From: Larus michahellis
Taxonomy: Eukaryota > Chordata > Aves > Charadriiformes > Laridae
Assembly (NCBI RefSeq): GCF_964199755.1
Contig: NC_133910.1
Coordinates: 7,772,501-7,836,500 of the forward strand
Direction of reading: 5' to 3'
DNA: 64,000 nt
Positions 30,110 to 42,100 of this stretch are shown piece by piece. Below the pieces are notes generated by a model. That model had not been told where the DNA came from, did no database searches, and was given only the letters and a program-made list of their open reading frames with translations. The stretch's first letter is position 1, and the number at the start of each line of letters is the position of its first letter. The position numbers and the translations under genes were made by a program.

Positions 30110-33100
30110 CTGGGGAGAGAGGACAGCATTAGACAGGACTTTACTCTGCAGACAGGGCCAAGAACTTCAGTCAGATGGGGCCTGAAGAACAATAATTGCT
30201 GAAGTTCATTTAGCCGGCATCTGTGCCCTTTCCCCGGAGCTTTCTGCAGCTTTAACGGAAAATCTACAGAAATCTGCCCAGTGCTGTTCCTGCTGCCTTT
30301 CCAGTCTCCAAACTGACTTAGGGTATTTTTGCATGATATTGCTATGTCATCCCTGCTGAATACAAAAGTTCAGCCTAGTCAACAAAAGAGTTTGCAACTT
30401 GCTGAATTTTCTTTTTTTCTGAGCATGATTAGCCTAGGCCTCCAGCCAGGAGCTTATCCCACTGCTCTCGGAGAAGGTAGCTGTGTTTGAGGGTCAGGGT
30501 GAAGATGCCAAGTATTGGAGTATTTTGTGAGCTGGGTACAGCTGGACTCCAATGGGAGTAGAAGAGTTATTGGTGTGACGTTCTTAAACAGCAAATGGCC
30601 GTGAGCACAAGCTCACTGCAACTCAGTGGATACTAGTTGCGGATACAAGGGGAAGATTCTATTAGCAGTTCCATAAACCAGGGGCTTTAGGGGCAGGAAA
30701 AATAACCAAGACCTTGCTGAGCACAAAATGGGCTGCTAACAGTTATAGCAAAATTCAACTCAAAGAAAAGTTACCAACCTCATCCGCAAGAAGTGCCAGC
30801 TCAGTGCTGTCAGCTGCTTCATAATCATAGAGGACTCTGGCCTTCCGTGTCCCGCTGGCAGGAGGCTTGACTTCGTTCGGGTTCAGTACACTCTCTGCCA
30901 CGGTATTAGGCACCCCAACAATCGTGGGCACAACTGGAATAGTAGGCACAGCAGGGAGTGTGGCAGCAGCAACAGCTGGAGGAGAGGTAGCAGCTGGGGG
31001 AGATGTGGATTCTGTGTTGCCTACGAATGTGCCCGAAAATCTTACAGAAGAGGGGGGGAAAAAAAAAAAAGCGGAGTTCAGCGAGGCTCTAGTACGGGGA
31101 ACCAAGGACCAGCTCTTTCAGTAGTCACACTGCAGAGATCATGCTCAGGAGTTTAACAGCTGTAATGTATCTACGCTGGCCTTTGAGTGAGGAAATGCAC
31201 TCAGCTCTCCGGTGCTGAGACTGCGACAAGTAATATTTGTCTGCTTGTTTGATAGCAGTGTCCTGCTACAGGACTGGCACCCAACTGGCAGAGCGCGAGG
31301 CTGAAGCGTGGCACCAGAGGGGGTCTGGGCGGGTGCTGTTCTTGGCTCTGCACCTGTTTTACTGGGGCCATTGTGCTGTGTCCTTGCCCTGCTCTCACAT
31401 GGTCCGTGTTACCCGTTTAGTCTGCGAGTTCTTCAGGAAAGGGACACTCATTGTTGCTGTCAAACTGGATGCCAAATTGGAGGCTCCCAGGCTTTCTGGG
31501 CTCTCTAGAGAGAGACAGTAATGGAGCTCGGTCTCGTTTTATAGATAGTCCCCTCTGCACTGAAGGGGCACAGCTCTGGCCCTTGCTGGCCTTTGCAGGG
31601 AGTCTGCAGAGACTCCAGAATCTGGCTGAGGTGGCAAGATCTTAGAGCCAGTCCCATGCAACATCTTACTTACATTTCTCCTTTGGAGCTGCAAGCATGG
31701 AAAAGAACAGAACAGGAGTAGTGAGTGACCGTGCAGCGGGAACAGCCCCTCCCGGGTCAGGCCGCCGTGCCGGTGTGACAGGTTAACAGACAAACCAGCC
31801 CCGTCCGCGCCCACGGGATGTGCACCCACAGCACAGAATCCGTTACTGCTGCAGCTGAGGCTCGCTGCTTGGCAACAGGAATTTGTCTCCCATGCGACTT
31901 AACTAATTTAGAGGAAGAACATTCAAACTCTCACGGCCATCGTGCTTTGAGATGAATGTATAAAACCCAGACAAATCCAATGGCAAAGCCTGCTCTAAAA
32001 GCACTCCCGCTGGGATTGGTCACCGTTCTATAAGCTCAGAAGCTCTGTCAGGGGTTGGAGGGGGCTTTAAAACTTCTACCCAACATTATAACGTGGGGTG
32101 GGGAAGGACGCCTGAAGGTAGCCAGATGAGTAACCCTTAGAGAAGTTAAAGCAGTCTCTTATCTCACCTGCCCAGTTGCTTCTGCAGGTCCAGCATGTAT
32201 TGGTAACACTGAGCATAGTAGTTGGTCTGAGACTCCACAAACTCATGGAGACAGCGAAGATGATTCACCTGGAGGGAGAAGGACCATGAGTCTGTGAGTT
32301 GGGTGCCAGGCACAGGAACCCTCTCCCTGCAGCTGCGACGTCCCCCCATGGGAATCAGACTTGTGCAGGCCAGTATTTAAGAGAGTTACTTGGTTGGCTT
32401 GAATACACTCATTTGTTTGGTTTGGGAACGTTGCATAGGCCCAAGGGTGATCCCAGAGAGGAGGCTGCTCCTGGCGCTCTACCCATGCGTCTCCTCCACA
32501 GCTCTAGTGAGGGAAGAACAAGGCTTTTCGGGCTCAGAAGCATTTTGAGGACTGCAGAACTGCAGGTGTCACAGTGTCACTGCCTGCTCATGCTTCATTA
32601 CGGTTTTAGTTTGAACATTCCAGATTTTATGGGGATGTTGCTGTAGCCTCCAAATTTATGACCTCTTCTACCTCTGCTCCCAGTGCAGGGCTCTCGCACC
32701 CTCTCAGCAATCTTTGAGAAAGGAGCCAAGAGTCTCTGTAGTCCCTGTCACCCCCAGTTACCTAGGAAGACTCACATGTGTGCTGCTGATCCCCTCCAGC
32801 AGGAGACGTGTCACCTCTGCCTGTCGATCAAACTCGGTCTGCGTGAGCCTCAGCTCGTGCTCTGCCTGTAAAACAGCACGGGGTGTTCAAGGCGGCACAA
32901 GGCAAGGACCCCTGCTCTGCCTCTTCCAACACCCACCTCCTCCACCAACCCCCCTTTTGGCACTGAGACAAGTGTGCTGTTGGCTCAGTAGGATCCACGT
33001 GCACCTGCAACACGGAACATCAGGCACAAGACACCCTGGATGAGGATCCCAGAGGCCTCTGGCTGTATTTCAGCTCAATTCCCGCTTGATCCTGCACTGG

Positions 33101-36100
33101 ATCACTGCAGGTCACGGAATGGCAGCTCAAGACTGATGCATCAAGCTAGGAAGCTCCTACTCCAACAAGACCAGCACATGAAGATGGAGAAGCTTTGTTA
33201 ATCTCAAGGATTGTGGGAAGCCAGTCCCATGCCATCACCCGTCCTTTTATTACCTTTTGTAGGACTCAGAGCTGGACAGCCAATGCTGCTCATCAGCGTC
33301 TGTCCCCTGCAAAGGTAACACTGGAAACAGGACGGTGCCCGTGGTCAGCAGCCCCTGAGTCTGCTGCAAAATACAGCTGTGCAGCTCTGTTAACCCCCGC
33401 TCTGAGCCTAGAGGCACCGGAACGTGACAGCCTCCCTACGTTCCTCTGCAGAAGTGTGATCTTTTGCCAGTATCCTTTTTCTCATCCCAGAACAGAGGCC
33501 GAGGCCAGGGAGCATTTACCAAATTGCTGTTACTTGACTGCATCTCTCTGCAACGGAGATGACCATTCCTATGAAACTTCTACGCAAGCCTCTCCTTTTA
33601 AGCTAGTTACTTATTTTGAGCTAGGAGGAACTAAACAGCGGTTAATAAACGGCAGCTATGCAGCAGCCATTGGGGATTCAGAGACTGCCTGATACTGGAG
33701 ACGCTGTTTACCAAACAGACAGAACATCTCTCCCCCACCAGCAAACAGCGTTATTTACACTAGGGCAGTTTCACAGTTCCAGAATACCCGGGTGGATCCT
33801 TGCAAGGAGAAGAGCTCCAGAAGCGGTGGAGCAGTCAGGTGCTCTGGTGCCTGCCCCCCCTCCCCGCTGCCAGAGGGAAAGGGGTGACAAGCGGGCACAC
33901 TGGCTCTCTCTAGCACGCCTTGCTCCTTAACGCCAAGCGGAACATGCCAGCTCCCTCAGGATGTGCTGTGACCAATAGCACAGAAGAGCGATGTCCACTC
34001 AGCTACAGCTTGCTGGAAGGAGAGGAGTGCGGGTTCCGTGTCCTCTTCCCCTTCTCCAGGAGGGTGCAGCAATCGGAGGGGTGCCTGCCGGGGTGCGGCG
34101 GTTCCTGCATGGCACCAGTTCTGCGCCAGAGCTCCTTTTGCTGCTTTGGAAATGCCCTGAATGTTCCGGTACAGGAACGACTTGTCTGGAATTGACCCCA
34201 GAGAGCTAATCCAGACAGGCTGACAGTCTCGGAGCAGAGGCCACAACGCTGGTGTTTCTGAGCGGGGTCACCCCGGAGGAGACCCAGCCTTCTCAGCAGG
34301 GCAAGCTGGAGCTGCTGCCGTGGGCCATCACATCCCTCATCTGGTACCAGCGTTACCGGTACTGTTGTACAGCTAGACTAGAACAAAGAAACGCTTTGAC
34401 TGTCTTTTAATCAGATTTGTCTATTTTAAGCTACAGCTGATCTATTTTCTTGCATCCTCTGTATGAAAGGGATTATTTAAAGGAGAAGGAGGATATTACA
34501 GGAAATACCAGTGCGATGCCTTGCAGATTCCTGCTCCAGTGAGCTGAGGTGGTGGCAGAGCTATTTGAAACTTGTGACAGACAGACACAGCTCCATTTGG
34601 CACCGCCTGGGATTTGACCCATTGCCTCTCCCTGCTGGCTCGGAGCAGTTGCGGGCTGTAGTTTCCCACGAAGCCAGCACTGGACTGTGACCTGGGAGGT
34701 CCCTTCCAGTCTTGTGCTTCTCCAAGACGCAGAGAACTTTGAAGTTTACTGACATATCTTGGTCTATCCAACCAGGACAGACCAAAGATAGAGGGACAGG
34801 GCCTTGCATGCTTACAGCTGACCGCAGTCAGCTTATCTGTTTGAGGGACTGAAGGATTTAAAGCCCAGGATGAGCTGGTTCAAAAACAGCCAGTCTGCTC
34901 TGACGGTGCATTTAGAGGCAGTAAGTGTTGCTATCATGCACAGCATGCAGGAACGTGCCATTCTACCACCTTGCAGTTCAGGCTAACATCTGCTGGGGGG
35001 TGTCTGAGGTATGAAAGGCAATGGGATCCCAAAAGGTGTCTCTGGAAGCTCCATACCATGCTGGAGCTCCACCCAGAGCTCACCCTGGTCTCCAGTCCAC
35101 TAGCAGCCCTCCATCCATCTTCATGGACGAGTCACACTCCCGTTAGGGAACCCAGAAAATAAATGAGATCTGGGACTTTGCCTCCATGGATCTGCTCAGA
35201 AGGGTAAGTGCAGCTCACCCAGACAGAGTCAACTCCATGACAGGCTCCAAACCTCCCACCCTGCCTCCTGACAGAGCTGTTCCCTCCAACAGCTGAGGCT
35301 GTTCATGGGGAAACCCTCTGTCCTTGCTTCAGCTCTGCTCAGAGCTGCTGCTTGGACCCCAGAACATGCAGGTAAGGGGCTACTAGAGGCTAATGCACGG
35401 CACATGCAAAATTGGAGCAGGCAGGGCCTTTGCCACAGGAGCAGAGCTGAATCACGTCACAGCGCATCACCTCTGCTCCGGTGACACCAGTGCAGGGCGC
35501 TCAGAGGTGTCTCTTCACATACGCCTGGTTTGCCTAGGAAGTCTCTCACACTAGGTACAGCCAACTGGCCCACGGGGCAGGCTCTTCCCAAGCCACTGTC
35601 GGAGTCGCACTCAACCATACAGCTGCAGGATCAGGACTGGGGTGACAACAGCAACATCCCACTGATCCTCCCCTGCACGTGTGCAGGGACATAGGCAGGA
35701 AGGAGTTCACAGCACCCCCACCCCCTAAACACCACCCAGAAGGTTTGAGCACGATCTCAGCTGGGTACTTACTTTTTCCACCTCGTCGCTCCAAAGCTGT
35801 AGGGGCCACAGAGCAACAGGAAAGGAGATCAGTGTTGGAGACGTCGAGAAGCACTCGGCATTAACACCAATTGGCCAAGGACGCTCCGTGGACACAGCAG
35901 GCCAACTCCGGGGACACGCTAGCCCTTCACCCAGCAGCAGCCGCCAGACTGATGCCCCTAGCCCTCATTCTTGCACCCTCCAGCTCAGTTTCACAATGGG
36001 AGAGCAAGTCCATGTCACCAGAGCTAGCAGCTCTGCTCCCTGCCAGGGCTGTTACAGCAACTGCATTCATTGGGCTCCAGGAAGAAAAGAATTAAAGCAG

Positions 36101-39100
36101 CAGAGCCCTCTGAACAGCAAGGGTTTTACTTTGCTGAAGGCTGCAGAGGCTGGTGTTGAAGGAGAGCCCTTCTTTTAGGATGGTGGAGAGGCAAGTAAGC
36201 TGCTCGAGCCCACAAATAGGGCCTAGGAGCCGCCGTGAGCTCAAGCCAGACAGAGGACAGTGTTCCTCACCCACTGGTCTAGAGATCCCAGGCTAACGGG
36301 ATCATTACCCAGCCAGGCTGCACTACCGGCAGGCACGTTTAGCTACAGCAAGGAGGAAGCAATGGCTGGATGCTGCTTTTGAGCCAGGCAAAACATCACT
36401 CTACTCTTTCCTACTCTCCTCACCCCCAGGGGCACACTTGGGGCAGCACAACACTGCCAGCTGCTTGCTGGGATCTGGCTCCAGGACATGAAACAATTGA
36501 CAACAAGTCACGCACAGCAATGGGAAAGGGAGAGAAGAGGGAGAAAAAACACATTGATCCTTCCCAGAGGTTCTTGGCTTGGCCTTTCCTCAGCAGACAA
36601 CTACTCCCTCAGCCCTGGTAACATGAAGAGAAATCAACTGGAACCACACCAGCCTGCCACCAGCACCCTGAATCAGTGGGGCCAGGGGGAGGTGGTTTCT
36701 GAAGTTCCCAGCTTCACTCTCTGATGTCACCTTTGCAGTTCAGGGAAGTTCACCACAGCACTGCTGAACCTACGCTGCAGGCACCTGGAAGCCCCATGCT
36801 GGATGCTGTGGTGTCAGAGGGAGAACACTCTCTGTTTAGACCCAGGGTCTCCCAGCTGAACCTTGCTGAGGTTTGCTCACCAGCAACTGCTCTCAGGTGG
36901 GCTGTGGCAGCCCCAGGTGCAGAGACAACTTCACCAGGCAATATAAGGAGCACCTGCAGGAGCTGCCTGCACTGCTGAAAGGCTGAAGCAGGAAGGTGTC
37001 GTGCCAGCTCCTTGGCTTGCTGCCTGCTCCTGTTCCAGCTTCTGTCCCCTGGCCTGCAGCTCAGCTCCTGTTCCATGGTATGTAGCCTGATTGGCATCTC
37101 TTCTTACTTGAGTAGAGTTACTGTAGCTGGTCCCCTTAAAATCGCAGGCTGTCCCTGTGTGGTGCTCAGCGTACCGAGGCTGTGTGTTTTCTCTGACCTT
37201 TAGGTGGATGTTTTGTTACTGCAAATCAGAAACTGGTTCAAATGAGGCCTGGGCAATTTCAGCTATGCGTGGGGACACAAGCCCTTTCCCCTTCTCAGTC
37301 TAAGAGAAGGAAGGCAGGTGGTGGGAAGATCCTCATAGGCGGCTGAGAAGCAGGTCCTAGCCTGAACTGCTGCTCTGGCACAAGGCCTCTGTCAGCACAC
37401 CATCGTGTTTTTGGAGTAAGGTTTACTATAGGGGCAATGGGAAGCTCTCACTCTGGCCACACGTCTTCCTACTTAGACACTGTAGACAGTACTTAAGCCA
37501 TTTTGGGCCCATTTCATCATTGCAATTCTGAATTCGTAGCCAGATTTGTTTCTCTTCTGTTGGCCTTGCTGTGCAATCTTCAGCTCTGACCCTGCAGTGC
37601 TCTGGGGCAGCCCAGCTTTGCCCCGATCTGTCCCTGGGCTAAGGCAAGGCACAATGTGTCTCTAGTCAGAAGCGTTTCAGACAGCTCAGGGAGCCAGAAA
37701 AGCCAGGATCTACACCTGTCTTCCTCCCCCCCAGTTCAAGCCAGAAGAACCCTCTTTCAGGTACTCAATATGTTTTTCTTGGAATCATTCCTAGGAGTAC
37801 AGCACACAGCAAGTGGCAGGGTCTGAGAGAAAGGGATATTTAGGCTTACACGGCCTACATACACCTTCTTACACAAAAACAAAAGGTCAGTGTGGGAGAG
37901 AGGAGAAATGGCTCCTCAGCCTCCAACTCCTACAAAACAAGGGAGGTCCTTGTCTCCAGGTGGATCTAATTCCATCTAAGCCCTCCTGTTATGGAAGGGG
38001 AAAAAAAATAAAAGCCCCATGTTATCCACCTCTCAAAAAAAAAAAAAAAGCCACCAGCATAAATTTAGAATCCAAATTGGAGCCCTGCTGAGGGCATATG
38101 GTCCAGGAGAGAGCTGACCTGTTTGCTCACCTGTAAGATGAAGTTGTTACCTGGGCATAAGCAATCCCTTCTTCCAGAAGGGAGCAGAGCTCAACAGCAA
38201 GGTGAGCAGCAACCACTGCTCTATGCTGTCGGTACACACTAAGACTAAAGTAGCACAAGGATTCTGGCCTGGAAGAAAAGCAGAGCAACAGCATGAAGAG
38301 CTCCTACCTTGCTGCAACGCCTGACCCCTCGGGGCGAATGCTGGGATTAGAGAGCTTGCTGCAAAGCAGTCCTGCCTGCGTGGAGCTGGGGAGCAGTCTG
38401 GGCTTAGCCCATAGTTTGCTAACTAGAGATGCCAATCGTTATTCAAATCACCCCTGCTAGTGCAGCTGGACTTCAGGTGGCACTTCAACCATCAGATGCA
38501 ACCTCTGAAACAGTTTTGGGAGCCACAAGGATCACTGCTGGCTAGGCCAGCAGGTTTCCTACAGGTCCTCCTGGTAGCAGGCCCTGCTGTGTAACCATCA
38601 AACATGACTAAGTGATCAAGGTCAATGCTGGCTGCGTACCTAGAGCAAGTCAGCCTCCTAAAGCCCTGCTCTAACTGTCCCATACCATCATCACTGCTGT
38701 CAGAGCTTCTCCAGGAGAGGTCTGAGGAGGGACCACTGAACTAGTCCACCCTGGCACATCTTGGCCACCTGTGGGCTAAAACTGCCCCAAAATCTGTTCT
38801 CCTGTCATGTTACTGTGCTTGGCATCTGCTCCCCAGAACAGCTTTGCAATACGGCAAAAGCAGATCAGCTTGCAGTTCAGTGATGACTAGACATGTTCAC
38901 CTGAGCATTTGGGCGCTCTGCAAGATGCTAATGCGTGTTATGCAAATGCTTGCCTTCAGGTCTGCTTTAGAAAGCCCCAGAGAGTGATCGGGATACCCTG
39001 GTCCAATAAGGGCTATTCAAAGACAGGGAAAGCCCAGTTTCTCTCCTCTGGTTCTCCTAAAGCTCAGTTTTAGTCCATTATTGCGCTGTCCTTGGAACAG

Positions 39101-42100
39101 ACCTTTCCAAGGGAGAAGCCAGAGCCGCAGGCTCACTGTGAGTTGTTGTGTTAGGAGAGATGGAGACTGAGCAACTGCTACAGCACCACCAGTATCTGCC
39201 TTTTCCTAAGGAGCCTCATCACCGGGTCTTCTAGCTTTTGTGCTTCTAGCTATTGTGCAACGCTATTTCTGATCCCAGCATCACTCTCCAAGAAGGTCAG
39301 GACAGATCCCCCTGGGAACTAACACTGATGCTACCAGCTCAGACATACATCTTTCTCCAAATGGGATGGGTTACGCATTAATCAAATCCAGCTTTTTTCT
39401 ATGACTTTTTGTTTGCTAGAAGGTGGGGCTGTCCTTTTTCATACTTACAGGTCCTGCTCCCCAGCCCTCCTACTCCCAAATTATTCTATTAACAGGCATC
39501 AGTGTTGTTCTGAATTCTATTTAGGAAGCAAGATGATCAGTTTTCAACATTTTAACGAGAAATGTGACATTGTGCAATGGGGAGCCATGAACACAGCACG
39601 GAAAGTCAATTGTTTGACAACAACTCAGTGCAACACAGTAGAGATGCAACGGGCTCTTCACCCACCCCCAGCGCATCTGACTGTGTAACAGCCACCAACA
39701 GACAGGCCCCAAGATGAAAGGAAAAAAATTGATCTCTGTTTGCAGAATAGACAAGCCTGCACTGTCAGCCCACTGCATTACTGACACGATGGCTGGCAGA
39801 GGGATTCCTCCACCTTTGCTTCTCTTTGACCAGCTACAAAGTCTCAGAGCACTGACACCACAGTACTGATCAGGCAGTCACACATGTGACATTGCCAGTG
39901 TACTGCTGGAACCATCCAGAAAGGCTTTGAGGTTTTTTCCTTTCAATTGCTTCACTAGCAATAAAAAACAGCCAGACGATTCCCACTGGAAGTGTGGAAA
40001 TGGATTGGCAGGGAAACTGGAAAGCAAACCAAGCAGCAAAAGTGCCAGACCCTGACCATGCACCCCCACAGGGGTGATCTCCATCCTTAAGGTTGAATCG
40101 GAGGAACCCTGGGCAGCCCATGTCACATTAAAATGTTGAAAACAGCAGAGCACTAGGTCTGAGTTTAAGTCAGGTGAACAGAGAGGGGCAGGAAGAGGTT
40201 GGAGAGGCAACATCTAGGAGGAGGCAATCTTACCGCTGATGCGCTGGCGGAGAGAACGTAATTACGAGGTCTAGTCTCCTGAAAGTCAGGCACAGCCTAG
40301 TGGGGGGAATAGAGTTTCATGTACAAGTCACGCAGGAGAGTCGATAGGAGTCAGTTGGGCAACGGATGGAAGAAGGGACTAGTGTTTTTTCCCTGTCTCT
40401 GCTGGTCAGTTAGTTCAAATTCTTATGGGATGTCAGGATGAAGGTCTCCCAACAGCCTGGACAGTGGTGCATGGAAGCTCTCCCCAGGTGGAAGCCAGGC
40501 TTGTGTAAGAGGAGGTGGACTGGCTCATGCAGTCACACCCAGTACTTGACCAGCAGATGTTCCTGCTGTTAGAAACTCTGCCTGTACTTACAGCTATCCG
40601 CTCATACAGTGGCCAGTTGGAGTGGAGATGAGATGGCACAATCTCAAATGCATTTCCCATTCCCTCACAGCCAGCAGGTTGCTCATGTTGGCTCAGTCCA
40701 GTGGGCAGGACCTTCCTTCCCACCTGCGGTCCTAGAAGTGTCCTTGGACAGGGCCTTGTCCTTGAAGTAGGCATATGCACTAGCATCAGAGCATCCTTTT
40801 CACGGTGCCTTTTAAAGAAACACATCTACTTGTTCTTATTCTCACCAAGCCTCTGGGCATGTTTTCTCCTAGCAGACTCCGATCTGCTATATCCAGTAAG
40901 GGGAATGGCTTAGCTAAAGCAGACCTAGTCTATAGTCTGCTGTCAAAGGCAGTGTATGAGTTTTCAGCCCAGAGGTCATAAAACTTCCAAGCCACTTTCT
41001 CCATAGCTAAACCTCTGCTCTGGGACAGGAAGACTTAAGTGCTCTGGAGGTTTTCCTCATTGGGAGTGCAAGGGATCCAGTCCACCCCACACAGATGTGG
41101 GCTCACTAACCATCACAGAACTCAGTCTCTCTGTTCAGCTAACCTAAAACTAGGCCTCCTCCTAGGATGGTCTTTGGCTGTAGCATCACCCAAAGAGATA
41201 AGCCAACCGTCTACCTTACAGCGGGACCATCACACCAGTGTGAGGGATCAGGGCATCCTCCTGGCCACGCTCTACTACGCAGTGAGTTGGTGTGAAAGGC
41301 TGGCGCACAATCCAGCTGTAACCCACCTACGTTGTTAATCCTCTCAGGCCCCACATTTCCTCTCACAGGTTAATCTCTTTGCAGATCTACTTACACACGC
41401 TGACCCGGTTTGCTGGGCCCCAAGCAGCCTGCTGGAGTGAGTGACCAGTGTGTGGAAGAGCAGCCAGGCAATCCCAACAAGAGTTTGTTTTTTTTAAACC
41501 GTCTAGGAGTTTTGGAGATGGCTGGAGGAAGGAATAGGGAGGAGTGATTCCTATTACAATTAAAACCTGAATATAGGGAGAAAAATGCACCAGTGAGGTT
41601 TGAGGCCAGCACAGCAACTGTGCTTGACTCCTCCCTGTGGGGAGAGGAGATATTTCACAGCAATAACTTATTAGCGGGTTGTTGTTTGTTTTTTTTTTTT
41701 CTTTTAAAGATAAGAGCAACTGAAGAAACCTCTCCTCCCATTCTCTGGTCTCCAGATAGTCCCAAAATTAGTCACAGCACGTGGGATGAAGGAGGCAAGC
41801 TCCTCTTGCACTCCTATGCATGGACAAGTTGTATTTGCAAGCAGTGGTCAAAAGGGACCCACCTCCCTCCCACTCCTGTAATAGGGAAAACGGGCAGAGC
41901 CCTGGAGCCTGGAGAACAGAACAGCACCACAGCCAGATCAACCTGCCTGTCATTGTCTCCGGACTGCTTCCCTTCCAGGAGAGGGTCTTGCCACCCAACC
42001 TGACCTCCTCCTGCCTGTAGCTGGAGGAGCCTGAGGGGTCTTTAGGGGAGCCCTTGCCTCTCTTGAGCACTGCTTGCAAGCAGCATTGATGGAACAGAGT

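Noticed and set aside
33195-33692. 165-codon open frame in SH3GLB2 intron 7
   Set aside because: No recognisable family, ordinary intronic composition, antisense to the host gene, and no flanking gene signals.
34681-34710. Possible CR1 retrotransposon tail (aggtcccttccag)
   Set aside because: Only about 13-20 bases resemble the CR1 3' end and the terminal 8-bp repeats are missing. Too short to call without a search.
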